Part shown: piece by piece, positions 52,072-60,523 of the stretch
Position numbering within the stretch: the stretch's first letter is position 1
Layout of the letters: every line of letters begins with the position of its first letter
Assembly (NCBI RefSeq): GCF_000736415.1
Contig: NZ_CP009043.1
Coordinates: forward strand, 1,488,001-1,552,000
DNA: 64,000 bases
DNA from: Campylobacter iguaniorum
Lineage (GTDB): Bacteria; Campylobacterota; Campylobacteria; Campylobacterales; Campylobacteraceae
Direction: 5' to 3'
The notes under the pieces: model-generated
The model's input: the letters and a program-made list of their open reading frames with translations, nothing else
What the model was told of the DNA's origin: nothing
Databases searched by the model: none
Program-made: the position numbers and the translations under genes

Positions 52072-53211
52072 TTGCTATTTAAAAAGAAAAAACTGATTTT
52101 TAATCTACACCTGATTTTGGGATTTTTAGCTTGTTTGCCACTAATCATCATCGCCGTAACTGGCTCAATGATAAGCTACAACAACGAAATACGAAACACC
52201 ATAAACTCTCTAAGCTTCAAAGCTGATTTTAACCAAATCCACACCATAGCCAAAACGACCCAAATGTTTAAAAACAACTATCCAAACTTAGAGATAAACT
52301 CTATTAAATTTGAAATCCAAAATCCAAATTTACTCACCATTACTACGCACAAAGACCAAACAAATTATCTCATAAGCAGAAGTGACGGAGCTATTTTAGG
52401 CACTGATTTAGGGGCTAAAGTCATGCAAATCGCCCTTGCCTTACATAGAAATCTAGGGCTTTCTTTGATTAATAGTAGCTTTGATGGTAGGATTATTGGC
52501 AAACACATAGTTGGAGTTTGTTCCATTTGTCTTATTGTTTTGTGTTTAAGTGGTCTATATCTTTATGCTCCACGCTTAAAATACGCATTTTTTCGCTCTT
52601 TAAAGCCAAATTTCAAACTAAAAAAATATCAATTTTTTTATAATTTTCACTCGGTTTTTGGGGTATGGAGCTTTGCTATTTTGATTTTGATATCGCTTAC
52701 TGGTTTGTTTTGGTCTTATGCTTGGGTGAATTCTTTGTTTCACAAAGCTTTTGGAATAGAGCAAGTTCAAAGAGATAGCAAAATGCGTACTAAACAAACT
52801 CAAAAAACAGCGCAAGCAAAGTTTGATCAAACCAGCTTAGAAGTGGTTTTAGCTACATTCGAACAAAATGTAAAACCCGGCTTTCAAAAGCAGACTATCA
52901 AACAAACCAGCCCAAATATATATGAGATAGCCTATCAAAACGATCTTGATACAAGAGTATCAAACAGCGTCGCAATAAATGCAAGCACTGGCGAAATCTT
53001 AAATCATCAACTAGCCAAAATCAGCCCACAAAGAGCTCTGAGCTTGACTATTTTAGACTTGCATAGTGGTAAATTTTTTGGCAAAATAGGACTTTTTATA
53101 TTTTGTATTGTTTCACTTTTAGCCGCACTTTTTGCTATTAGTGGCGTTATTATGAGCTATTTTAGACTAAGCAAAAAACCCAAAATAGGCAAACACACCA
53201 AAAAGATTTAA
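52072..53211 (+). CDS. PepSY-associated membrane protein (iron-uptake type)
   Basis: The start is a TTG at 52072 behind AAGGA. The 379-residue protein has about four membrane helices: one near residues 10-33, then pairs near 135-160, 195-220 and 340-365, with two PepSY-like periplasmic parts. Histidines near the membrane (HRNLGLSL, HSVFGVW, HSGKFFG) suggest heme or metal binding. The family is linked to siderophore iron reduction. Its position right after receptor 2 supports that. It is separated by a hairpin and begins an own, weaker expression unit. Confidence 0.8.
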   Translation: MLFKKKKLIFNLHLILGFLACLPLIIIAVTGSMISYNNEIRNTINSLSFKADFNQIHTIAKTTQMFKNNYPNLEINSIKFEIQNPNLLTITTHKDQTNYLISRSDGAILGTDLGAKVMQIALALHRNLGLSLINSSFDGRIIGKHIVGVCSICLIVLCLSGLYLYAPRLKYAFFRSLKPNFKLKKYQFFYNFHSVFGVWSFAILILISLTGLFWSYAWVNSLFHKAFGIEQVQRDSKMRTKQTQKTAQAKFDQTSLEVVLATFEQNVKPGFQKQTIKQTSPNIYEIAYQNDLDTRVSNSVAINASTGEILNHQLAKISPQRALSLTILDLHSGKFFGKIGLFIFCIVSLLAALFAISGVIMSYFRLSKKPKIGKHTKKI

Positions 53212-53234
53212 CTCAAATTTTAGTAAATTTAAAA

Positions 53235-53240
53235 TATAAT
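53235..53240 (+). promoter_or_regulatory. sigma-70 -10 box of the 53268 operon
   Basis: TATAAT 27 bases before the ATG at 53268, followed by GGGGCA as ribosome site. Confidence 0.55.
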
Positions 53241-53267
53241 AAAAGCTAAATCAATCTGGGGCAATAT

Positions 53268-53891
53268 ATGAAAAAAGTTCTAGTCCAAGAAGCAGCTGAG
53301 ATTTTGGGCATCACCAAAGAAGCAGTTTATAACCGTATTCGCAGAGGCTCTTTGAAAATGACAGAAACAAACGGCACAAAATACGTCTTTATAGGAGACA
53401 CCAAAGAGACCAAACCCAAAAAAGAAGTCACCAAAAAATCCAAAAAACCAGATGATGATTTTGGAGCCTATCTCATATCTCAAGTTGAGCAACTCAAGAA
53501 AGAAAACCAAAAGCTTCAAGATGACAAAGACGAGCTTTTTAGACAAAAAGAGCAGATTTTGATAAGCAAAAATGAAGAGATAAAAGAAATTTACAAAAGC
53601 AATGATGAACGCCTAAGAAATATCCTAACCATGCTCCAACAACCGCTATTAGCCAGACAAAACGGCGAATACATCGAAGCCATCGACGTCGAGCCAAGCG
53701 ATGAAATAGACAGAAAATGGATAAATTTGAATGATTTTTTATCAAATTTAGCAATAAAACAAAAAAAGTTAAAAAAACTTCAGAATTATTTGCTAAAATG
53801 TATCGGCAAAGAGAAATTTATAAAGTACAAAAACGGCATTATTTACGTCAAATTTGACTTAGACTACAAAAAAATCAAGGAGAAAATTTGA
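53268..53891 (+). CDS. helix-turn-helix DNA-binding protein with coiled coil
   Basis: This 207-residue protein has a MerR/excisionase-like helix-turn-helix at the N-terminus (VQEAAEILGITKEAVYNRIRRGSL, read in two parts: VQEAAEILG then ITKEAVYNRI), a lysine-rich linker and a heptad-like coiled coil (about 70-125). The C-terminus (about 155-207) is basic. It probably regulates its own transcript or neighbours; targets are unknown. It overlaps the lipoprotein gene by four bases. Confidence 0.7.
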   Translation: MKKVLVQEAAEILGITKEAVYNRIRRGSLKMTETNGTKYVFIGDTKETKPKKEVTKKSKKPDDDFGAYLISQVEQLKKENQKLQDDKDELFRQKEQILISKNEEIKEIYKSNDERLRNILTMLQQPLLARQNGEYIEAIDVEPSDEIDRKWINLNDFLSNLAIKQKKLKKLQNYLLKCIGKEKFIKYKNGIIYVKFDLDYKKIKEKI

Positions 53892-54520
53892 AACATATAA
53901 AAACATTAAAAGATATAAGCAAAACTGCGGGTCTTGGGGCTGTGCTGGTTTTAGGTTTAGCAGCTTGTGGAAATGGCGATCAAAATAGTGGTGCAAATAG
54001 TGGCGCTATAAATGAAGCCGCACAAAAACAAGGCGCAACCGTATTTATAGAAAAAAACCCTGACGGCAGCTACAAGATAGCAGATGAGTTCCCAAGCAAC
54101 GAAACAAGAGTGTTTTTACGTGAAGCAGACGCCACTGGAGCTATGAGCGAAAGACTTCTTAGCCAAGCCGAGCTTGACAAACTCATGCAAGAAGAAAATG
54201 CCAAAATAGAAGCTGGCACAAGTGGGCTGACTAACCAAAACGCAAGCGTGAGTAGCGGCGGAATGAGTCTTGGAGAAACGATACTAGCAAGTGCAGCTGG
54301 AGCGATTATCGGTAGCTGGATAGGAAGCAAACTATTTAATTCTCCAGGCTACCAAAACCAACGCCAAACCGCATACAAAAATCCAAGCGCATATAATAGA
54401 AGCGTAAATAGCTTCAACAAATCAGCCACCACAGGAGCTAGAACTACTGGTGGCAAAAGCGGATTTTTTGGCGGGTCAAGCACGGGAGCAAGCACAAGTT
54501 CTACTTCAACTGGCGGTTGA
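53888..54520 (+). CDS. UPF0323 family lipoprotein (Cj0371 type)
   Basis: The start is a TTG overlapping the preceding stop (TTGA), with AAGGAG upstream. The 210-residue product has a lipobox LAAC with the lipidated cysteine at residue 27, a middle region (QKQGATVFIEKNPDGSYKI), a glycine-rich hydrophobic patch (LASAAGAIIGSWIGSKL, about 130-147) and a Ser/Thr/Gly-rich tail. C. jejuni Cj0371 belongs to this family and precedes the same GSP-synthase-like gene; reports link it to chemotaxis and virulence. The exact role is unclear. Confidence 0.82.
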   Translation: MKHIKTLKDISKTAGLGAVLVLGLAACGNGDQNSGANSGAINEAAQKQGATVFIEKNPDGSYKIADEFPSNETRVFLREADATGAMSERLLSQAELDKLMQEENAKIEAGTSGLTNQNASVSSGGMSLGETILASAAGAIIGSWIGSKLFNSPGYQNQRQTAYKNPSAYNRSVNSFNKSATTGARTTGGKSGFFGGSSTGASTSSTSTGG

Positions 54521-54573
54521 TAGGCTAAATTTGGCTTGGAATTTGCTTTTAGCTTTTAAAACAAGGAGCAAAT

Positions 54574-54855
54574 ATGCAAATCTCAAACCAATTAAACTCT
54601 GTTTTACAAGAATATGTCCAAAAAACCAGCCTTGGCGACACATCTTTTAGCGATATGTTAGAAGAAAATTTATCTAAATTTGACGAGCTTGAAGACAAGA
54701 TGAAATCCATTACCGAACAAGCTAAAAAAGATAGCGATATGTTTAAGGTATTTGATTTTATGCAGATAATGAACCAGCTTATTTATGGAAATGTCAGCGA
54801 CAAAGAGAGATCAAAGCTTCTTGCAAAAGCTAAAGAGATCAGCCAAAGCGTATAA
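54574..54855 (+). CDS. conserved small helical protein, 93 residues
   Basis: A soluble, mostly helical protein (start MQISNQLNSVLQEYVQK, end SKLLAKAKEISQSV) with AAGGAG upstream of the ATG. No motif recognised. It lies between the lipoprotein and the GSP-synthase-like gene with short gaps (53 and 14 bases), so it is probably co-transcribed. Confidence 0.68.
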   Translation: MQISNQLNSVLQEYVQKTSLGDTSFSDMLEENLSKFDELEDKMKSITEQAKKDSDMFKVFDFMQIMNQLIYGNVSDKERSKLLAKAKEISQSV

Positions 54856-54869
54856 ATTTAAGGAAAATA

Positions 54870-56042
54870 ATGAATTTAAAAACAATAAAACCACTTGATA
54901 ATGATTATCTTCAAAGTATAGGATTTAGCTGGCATACAGATCCAGACAACACACCATATATCGCTGATGAGCTTGTAGAGGTTAGCAGTGATGAGTGTGA
55001 GGCATATTACGACGCGGCAAATGAACTTTATGATATGTTTGTCGCAGCAGCCCAGTATGTGATAGACAATGACCTTTTTCACGAGCTTGGGATTCCTTTT
55101 AATCTAATCGATACAATCAAACAAAGCTGGGAAAATGAAGTCCACTGGCATCTTTATGGCCGTTTCGACTTCGCTGGCGGGACTGGTGGTAAGCCGATTA
55201 AATTAATCGAATTTAACGCCGATACGCCAACAAGCGTCTTTGAAACAGCCATAATCCAATGGGCTATGCTTAAATTTAACAGTCTTGATGAGGGCAAACA
55301 ATTTAATGATTTGTACGATGGTTTGGTCGAAAATTTCAAACGCCTTGTCACGTTGGACGAGGATACAAGCAGTTTTGATGAACATTATGAGGGCTGGAAA
55401 ATTTTATTTAGTTGCATAAGTGGTAGCGATGAAGATGAAAGCACTACAAGACTACTTCAAAGCGCAGCGAATGACGCTGGATTTGAGACCAATTTTTGTT
55501 ATGTAAACGACGTGAGTTTTGATGATGAAAACGGTATTTTTTATGATGGTCAAAACTACGAATACTGGTTTAAACTTATCCCTTGGGAGAGCATTGCTAT
55601 AGAAGAAGGCGAGCTAGCCTTGATACTCAAAAACATCATAAATAACCAAAAAGCCATAGTCTTAAATCCAGCCTACACACTGCTTTTTCAAAGCAAAGGC
55701 ATTATGAAAATTTTATGGGATTTATACCCAAATCACCCACTTTTGCTAGAGAGTAGTTACGAGCCACTAAGCGGCAAAAAACAGGTCAAAAAGCCATTTT
55801 TAGCTCGCGAAGGAGCAAATGTCACATTGCTTGATAATGACGGAAATATCATTAAAGAAAATGGCGGAAGCTACGGCAATGGTAAATTTTTGTATCAAGA
55901 GTTTGCCGAGTTTGACAAAAGTGGCGATGAGAGCTATCAAGCTGGGGTATTTTTCGCTTTTGAAGGATGTGCGCTTGGCTTTAGAAAAGGCGGCGACATC
56001 ATCGATAACTACTCTAAATTTGTCGGTCACATCATAAAATAA
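54870..56042 (+). CDS. glutathionylspermidine synthase-like ATP-grasp ligase
   Basis: This 390-residue protein matches the GSP synthase C-terminal (ATP-grasp) family: GRFDFAGGTGGKPIKLIEFNADTP is a hallmark (read GRFDFAGG and LIEFNADTPTS), then LLESSYEPLSG and the end GFRKGGDIIDNYSKFVGHII. These ligases join an amine to a peptide carboxylate. Campylobacter is not known for trypanothione-like chemistry, so the true substrate is open. It shares one base with ubiX. C. jejuni Cj0372 is the counterpart. Confidence 0.85.
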   Translation: MNLKTIKPLDNDYLQSIGFSWHTDPDNTPYIADELVEVSSDECEAYYDAANELYDMFVAAAQYVIDNDLFHELGIPFNLIDTIKQSWENEVHWHLYGRFDFAGGTGGKPIKLIEFNADTPTSVFETAIIQWAMLKFNSLDEGKQFNDLYDGLVENFKRLVTLDEDTSSFDEHYEGWKILFSCISGSDEDESTTRLLQSAANDAGFETNFCYVNDVSFDDENGIFYDGQNYEYWFKLIPWESIAIEEGELALILKNIINNQKAIVLNPAYTLLFQSKGIMKILWDLYPNHPLLLESSYEPLSGKKQVKKPFLAREGANVTLLDNDGNIIKENGGSYGNGKFLYQEFAEFDKSGDESYQAGVFFAFEGCALGFRKGGDIIDNYSKFVGHIIK

Positions 56043-56587
56043 TGAAAATAATCGTTGGAATAACTGGAGCAAGCGGAGCAAATTTAGGCGTAAAACTGGC
56101 AAATTTATTGCCAAATTTAGGTCATGAAACCAGCGTGATTTTAAGCGACGCAGCTAAAATTTCGCTTGAAAAAGAGGGGTTTGAGTCTAAATTTAATGAG
56201 CAAATTCATATTTATTCTAACGATGAAATTTACGCCCCAATGGCGAGCGGATCGGCTAAATTTGATAAAATGATAGTGGCACCTTGTTCTATAAACTCAC
56301 TTGCCAAGATAAGCTGCGGCATCGCTGAGAGTTTGATTTTAAGGGCGTGTGCTGTAACGCTTAAAGAAAAAAGAGAGCTGATTTTGGGCGTGAGAGAAAC
56401 CCCGTTTTCGACCATTTCGCTTATGCAAATGGCTGAGCTTTCTAAGCTTGGCGTCATCATCGCACCACCAGTTTATGGGGCTTATAGTAAGGCAAAAAGT
56501 ATAGATGAGCTAGAAAATTTCATCATAGGTAAGTGGCTAGATCTACTTGGCGTGGAGCATGAAATTTACAAAAGATGGAGTAAATAG
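56042..56587 (+). CDS. ubiX: UbiX-type flavin prenyltransferase
   Basis: This 181-residue protein has the family start IIVGITGASGANLGVKLANLL and the conserved VAPCSINSLAKISCGI and RETPFSTISL stretches. It attaches a prenyl group to FMN, giving the cofactor of UbiD-type decarboxylases. In futalosine-pathway bacteria a UbiD-like enzyme (MqnL/MqnP-linked step) needs it for menaquinone, so it complements mqnA of this window. No UbiD homologue is adjacent. Confidence 0.9.
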   Translation: MKIIVGITGASGANLGVKLANLLPNLGHETSVILSDAAKISLEKEGFESKFNEQIHIYSNDEIYAPMASGSAKFDKMIVAPCSINSLAKISCGIAESLILRACAVTLKEKRELILGVRETPFSTISLMQMAELSKLGVIIAPPVYGAYSKAKSIDELENFIIGKWLDLLGVEHEIYKRWSK

Positions 56588-56682
56588 CCCAAATTTAAAA
56601 TAATTTTTGCCAAATTTACAAGTTGTAAATAATATTTTTGTAAATTTCAGACAATTTAAACCATAGAAATTATAAAAACAAA

Positions 56683-56803
56683 GGCGAAGTATTTTTTCGC
56701 TAGACAAGGCGATTTTAAAATTTAGAAAAGAGCGGACTAAACGTCCGTGACTGACTAAATTTAAAAATCAACAAAGTCTAGTAGAAAAAAGATGAGCCGC
56801 AAA
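56683..56803. repeat. structured intergenic repeat, copy A (about 120 bp)
   Basis: Copy A begins GGCGAAGTATTTTTTCGC and ends GCCGCAAA. It is about 96% identical (four differences over 110 bases) to copy B at 57806-57926. It is largely self-complementary: CTAGAC...GTCTAG, then GATTTTAAAATTTAG with CTAAATTTAAAAATC (one mismatch), and an apical GCGGAC-type stem (CGGACTAAACGTCCG). It ends directly before the ribosome site of the next gene. It contains no convincing frame. Confidence 0.75.
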
Positions 56804-56812
56804 GGAAAATAT

Positions 56813-57745
56813 ATGAAAATAGTATGCTTAGACGCCGATACCTTAGGCAACGACGTAGATTTAAACCAGTTTTTTTCCAAATTTGGAGAGTTCATCAGTT
56901 ACCCAAAAACAGAAGCCAAAGACACAATAGAGAGACTAAAAGACGCTGATGTGGTGCTCACAAATAAAGTTCTCATCACCAAAGAAGTCCTTGCAAACAC
57001 TAGTTTAAAGCTCATTTGTGTGACTGCAACAGGGGTAAATAACATAGACCTTGAAGCAGCCAAAGAAGCTGGCGTAAGTGTCAAAAACGTCGCTGGATAC
57101 TCCACTTCTAGCGTCGCACAGCAGACTTTTGCAAACCTTTTAGCTCTTAGAAACCAAACAAGTTATTATGATAGCTACTGCAAAAGCGTAGAGGGCTGGG
57201 CGAAGAGTGAGATTTTCGTGCATTTAAATAAGCCGATTTTTGAGCTTAGCGGCAAGAGTTTTGGCATCGCGGGGCTTGGAAGTATCGGCAAAAGCGTCGC
57301 AAACATCGCCAAAGCCTTTGGCTGCGAAGTCTGCTACTACTCAACAAGTGGCAAAAATGACAATAACGAGTTTAAAAAAGTGAGTTTTGATGAACTTTTA
57401 AAATGCGATATTATCAGCATTCACGCTCCGCTAAACGCCGATACTAAGGGACTTTTTGATGAAAAAGCCCTTTTAAATTTAAAAAACGGCGCGACTTTGA
57501 TGAACTATGGTCGTGGTGGAATAGTAGATGAAACTGCCATTGCAAGGCTAGTTGATGAGCGTGAGATCTACTTCGCAACTGACGTACTTGAAACTGAGCC
57601 GATGAGAGCCGATCATCCGTTTTTGAGTGTCAAAAACAAAGACAGATTGCTTCTTAGCCCACACATCGCTTGGGGAAGCGTTGAAGCTAGAAAAAGGCTT
57701 TTGGAGCTTGTTGTCAAAAATATTGAGGATTTTTATCAAATTTAG
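56813..57745 (+). CDS. D-2-hydroxyacid dehydrogenase (NAD-dependent)
   Basis: I start at ATG 56813, seven codons inside the longest frame (56792), because AAAGGA lies just before it and the longer form would include the repeat. The 310-residue protein has the NAD fold GLGSIGKSVANIAKAFG, an arginine-glutamate-histidine-type active site (GRGGIVDETAI, DVLETEPM, LLSPHIAWGS). The substrate (glycerate, hydroxypyruvate or another 2-hydroxyacid) cannot be told; Cj0373 is the counterpart. It is flanked on both sides by the structured repeat. Confidence 0.87.
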   Translation: MKIVCLDADTLGNDVDLNQFFSKFGEFISYPKTEAKDTIERLKDADVVLTNKVLITKEVLANTSLKLICVTATGVNNIDLEAAKEAGVSVKNVAGYSTSSVAQQTFANLLALRNQTSYYDSYCKSVEGWAKSEIFVHLNKPIFELSGKSFGIAGLGSIGKSVANIAKAFGCEVCYYSTSGKNDNNEFKKVSFDELLKCDIISIHAPLNADTKGLFDEKALLNLKNGATLMNYGRGGIVDETAIARLVDEREIYFATDVLETEPMRADHPFLSVKNKDRLLLSPHIAWGSVEARKRLLELVVKNIEDFYQI

Positions 57746-57760
57746 ACAACCTTTACAAAG

Positions 57761-57778
57761 TCTCGCAATGACAAATTT
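57761..57778. repeat. half of the REP-like palindrome of 35590-35621
   Basis: TCTCGCAATGACAAATTT is identical to the reverse complement of 35605-35622. The second arm is degenerate (GCATTGAAAA). It lies 15 bases after the dehydrogenase stop and 27 bases before repeat copy B. Confidence 0.6.
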
Positions 57779-57805
57779 GCATTGAAAAATCAAATAAAAA
57801 TAAAA

Positions 57806-57926
57806 GGCGAAGTATTTTTTCGCTAGACAAGGCGATTTTAAAATTTAGAAAAGAGCGGACTAAACGTCCGCGACTGACTAAATTTAAAAATCAACACCGT
57901 ATAGTAGAAAAAAAACAAGCCACAAA
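57806..57926. repeat. structured intergenic repeat, copy B
   Basis: Second copy of the element at 56683-56803, same orientation, 1123 bases apart. Differences inside the 110 aligned bases: T to C in the apical stem (making it GCGGAC/GTCCGC, better paired), AA to CC, and the right arm GTCTAG changed to GTATAG. It is followed by the ribosome site and start of yajQ. Confidence 0.75.
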
Positions 57927-57945
57927 ATAAACCAAAGGAGACATT

Positions 57946-58443
57946 ATGGCAGACGAACACAGCTTTGATATAAGCGCTAGCGTTGATTTGATGGAAGTCA
58001 AAAACGCTATTGAAACTTCTAAAAAAGAGGTTGGCTCAAGGTTTGATTTCAAAGGGCTAAAAGCAGAGATTGACTTAAACGAAAAAGACAAAACCATAAC
58101 TCTTTTGAGCTCAAGCGATTCAAAAATCGACGCTTTAAAAGACATAGTCATAAGCAAACTCATCAAACGCGACATTCCACCAGTTGCGATAACTGAGCTA
58201 AAAAGAGAAAATGCAAGTGGCGCAAACACCAAATGCACGCTCAAGCTCAATGATACGCTTGATTCAAACAATGCCAAAAAAATCACAAAAGCTATCAAAG
58301 ATGAGAAGCTAAAGGTAAATGCGAGCATTCGCGGCGAAGAGGTGCGAGTAACTAGCAAGTCAATCGATGAGTTACAAGCTGTAATTAAACTAGTAAAAGG
58401 GCTAAATTTGGAGCTTCCACTTAGCTTTAGAAATTTAAAATAA
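57946..58443 (+). CDS. YajQ family nucleotide-binding protein (UPF0234)
   Basis: This 165-residue protein matches Yaj[21 protein letters not shown] and [12 protein letters not shown] near the start, and [21 protein letters not shown] later. The family binds cyclic di-GMP or RNA-like ligands in some bacteria; the role in Campylobacter is not established. AAAGGAG precedes the ATG. It lies in the conserved order dehydrogenase-yajQ (Cj0373-Cj0374) and is followed after 10 bases by a DsbA-like gene. Confidence 0.92.
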   Translation: MADEHSFDISASVDLMEVKNAIETSKKEVGSRFDFKGLKAEIDLNEKDKTITLLSSSDSKIDALKDIVISKLIKRDIPPVAITELKRENASGANTKCTLKLNDTLDSNNAKKITKAIKDEKLKVNASIRGEEVRVTSKSIDELQAVIKLVKGLNLELPLSFRNLK

Positions 58444-58453
58444 AGGATTAAAT

Positions 58454-59122
58454 TTGAGTAAATTCAGACTATTTTTAGGAGCGATTACGCTATTTTGCGC
58501 TGTTTCATTAAACGCCATTACTGAGGGCAAAGACTACATCAAGCTAAACTCAGCTCAGCAAATACCAGATGCCGATGATAAAATAATCGAGCTTTTTAGC
58601 TATAGTTGTATCCACTGCTACAACCACTTCAAAGGTGGCACTCTTGAGTTTGTCGCTGAGCTTTTGCCAGAGTTCAAATATGAAGAGTGGCAAGTAAGAC
58701 AAATGGGCGATTATGGCTATTTGATGGGCGAAGTTTTGGCTTATGCTAAGATGATGGATGAGGCAAATCTTATCAAATCAACAAGCAAAAAATCAGCCTA
58801 TCACGCAGTTTTGAAAGCGTATTTTGAGGCGTATTTCAAACATCGCCAAAGATGGAACACTGGGGCTGCATTTTATCAAGTAGGCGCAGACGCTATCAAA
58901 GAAGCAACCAAAAAAGATGTAAGCATAAGCGATATATCTGAGTATGCAAGCAGCGATGAGGGTAAGAAATTTACTTCAAGATTAGATGACGGACTAGAAG
59001 TAGCTAAGCTAAACGGAACTCCAGCTTTTATCATCAAAGGAAAATACCTTGTAAATTTAGAAAATGTTAAAAGCGAAGATGAATTAGTGAATATTATAAA
59101 AGAAATAATTAAACTTAAATAA
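58454..59122 (+). CDS. DsbA-family thiol:disulfide oxidoreductase
   Basis: TTG start at 58454 behind AAAGGA. The 222-residue product has a signal peptide (about 1-20) and the active-site CIHC (C52, C55) in ELFSYSCIHCYNHF. The cis-proline loop is GTPAFIIKGKYLV. It should oxidise cysteines of periplasmic proteins. The dipeptide IH between the cysteines differs slightly from the CPHC of E. coli DsbA. A strong terminator follows. Confidence 0.87.
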   Translation: MSKFRLFLGAITLFCAVSLNAITEGKDYIKLNSAQQIPDADDKIIELFSYSCIHCYNHFKGGTLEFVAELLPEFKYEEWQVRQMGDYGYLMGEVLAYAKMMDEANLIKSTSKKSAYHAVLKAYFEAYFKHRQRWNTGAAFYQVGADAIKEATKKDVSISDISEYASSDEGKKFTSRLDDGLEVAKLNGTPAFIIKGKYLVNLENVKSEDELVNIIKEIIKLK

Positions 59123-59126
59123 AAAT

Positions 59127-59148
59127 GAGCCACAAATTGGCTCTTTTT
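59127..59148 (+). terminator. terminator after the DsbA-like gene
   Basis: The arms GAGCCA and TGGCTC with a CAAAT loop are followed by TTTTTAT. Starts five bases past the stop codon. Confidence 0.85.
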
Positions 59149-59215
59149 ATTTGCATTTAAATTTAATATACAAATTTATGATAAAATCTTATAATTTTTT
59201 TAAGGAAAAGTATTA

Positions 59216-60523
59216 ATGTTTATGGACAAGATCCAAAATCTTGCTGTAAAATATGCAAGTTTCACTATGCAAAAATCCTTGCGTCAAAATTTGCAAATAG
59301 ATATTTTACACAAAGATTTTACTAAGCAACCAAATTTAGATAAAAGCTATATGCTTTATGCTCATATCCCTTTTTGCCATACGTTTTGTCCGTATTGTTC
59401 GTTTCACAAATACGCATATAATGAAGAAAAAGCCAAAGCTTACTTTGAAAATTTAAGAGCCGAGATGATAGATAAAAAAAATCTTGGCTATAATTTCACC
59501 TCCATGTATGTCGGCGGCGGCACAACTCTCATAAACGAAAATGAGCTGCTAAAAACACTCGAGCTTGCTAAAAAGCTCTTTGATATCAAAGAAATCTCAT
59601 GCGAAACAGATCCAAATCATATAAATCCAAATGAATTATCTAAATTTAAAGGTCTTATAGACAGGATCAGCGTCGGAGTGCAAAGCTTCGATGATGAGAT
59701 ACTAAAAAAAGTAGCAAGATACGATAAATTTGGCTCAAAAGATGTCCTCATTGACAAACTTAGCAAAGCCATTGGAATACTTCCAGTTACGAGCTTGGAT
59801 CTGATTTTTAACTTTCCTTTCCAGACAAAAGATGGACTAATAAACGATATATCAATAGCCAAAGCTCTAAGCCCAGATCAAATCACATTTTATCCACTGA
59901 TGAAATCAAACATCACAAAAGACAAAATTGCTTCAAGTCTTGGCATCAGCCAAAAAGACAATGAAGCCCAGTTTTACGAGATAATACGTGCTGAATTTAA
60001 AGACTATCATAGCAACAACTCTTGGTCGTTTTCTAAAACAAAATCAAATCTCCAAGATGAATATGTCGGCTCAAATCACGAATATTTGGGCGTCGGAAGT
60101 GGTGCTTTTAGCTTTATGGATGGAGAGCTTTATGTCAATGCCTTCGACCTTGATGAGTATGGCTCAAGGATAATAAATCACAGAAGTGCAACCATAGCTA
60201 AATGCAAATTTGAGCAAAAACAAAGGCTAAAATATCTATTTTTAACAGAACTTTTTGACGGGCAAATTTGCATAAATGAATTCAATCAAAAAAACCAAGC
60301 AAATTTAACCCAAAGCCTATTTTTAGAACTAACAATGCTAAAACTTACAAAAGCAATCATTATCAAAGACGGCAAAATAACCTTAAGCAAATTTGGCAGG
60401 TATTTGTTTGTCGTGCTTATGAAAGAGTTTTACATAGGTATGGATATGGTAAGAGCAGTTTTTAGAGACGGCAAAAAGCTAAAATCAGGCACAAAACTAA
60501 AAGTAATGGAGGGCTTAGAGTAA
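59216..60523 (+). CDS. HemN-like radical SAM protein (coproporphyrinogen oxidase family)
   Basis: This 435-residue protein has the radical-SAM cysteines C54, C58 and C61 in FCHTFCPYCSF and the HemN-type YVGGGTT... continuation. It lacks the GPRYTSYPTA start of true HemN (encoded at 19807), so it may be HemW-like, a heme-utilisation or ChuW/HutW-type protein, or a methyltransferase. Cj0363c is a possible counterpart. ATG 59216 has AAGGA 10 bases upstream; an ATG six bases later is an alternative. Its end overlaps the convergent AAA+ gene by nine bases. Confidence 0.8.
   Translation: MFMDKIQNLAVKYASFTMQKSLRQNLQIDILHKDFTKQPNLDKSYMLYAHIPFCHTFCPYCSFHKYAYNEEKAKAYFENLRAEMIDKKNLGYNFTSMYVGGGTTLINENELLKTLELAKKLFDIKEISCETDPNHINPNELSKFKGLIDRISVGVQSFDDEILKKVARYDKFGSKDVLIDKLSKAIGILPVTSLDLIFNFPFQTKDGLINDISIAKALSPDQITFYPLMKSNITKDKIASSLGISQKDNEAQFYEIIRAEFKDYHSNNSWSFSKTKSNLQDEYVGSNHEYLGVGSGAFSFMDGELYVNAFDLDEYGSRIINHRSATIAKCKFEQKQRLKYLFLTELFDGQICINEFNQKNQANLTQSLFLELTMLKLTKAIIIKDGKITLSKFGRYLFVVLMKEFYIGMDMVRAVFRDGKKLKSGTKLKVMEGLE

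Noticed and set aside
56679-56805. CAAAGG on both sides of repeat copy A as a target-site duplication
   Set aside because: Copy B has no matching flanks, so the match is probably chance and overlaps the ribosome site.
56792-56812. Longer start of the 2-hydroxyacid dehydrogenase
   Set aside because: The seven extra codons fall in the structured repeat; AAAGGA lies directly before the ATG at 56813 and the family start fits there.
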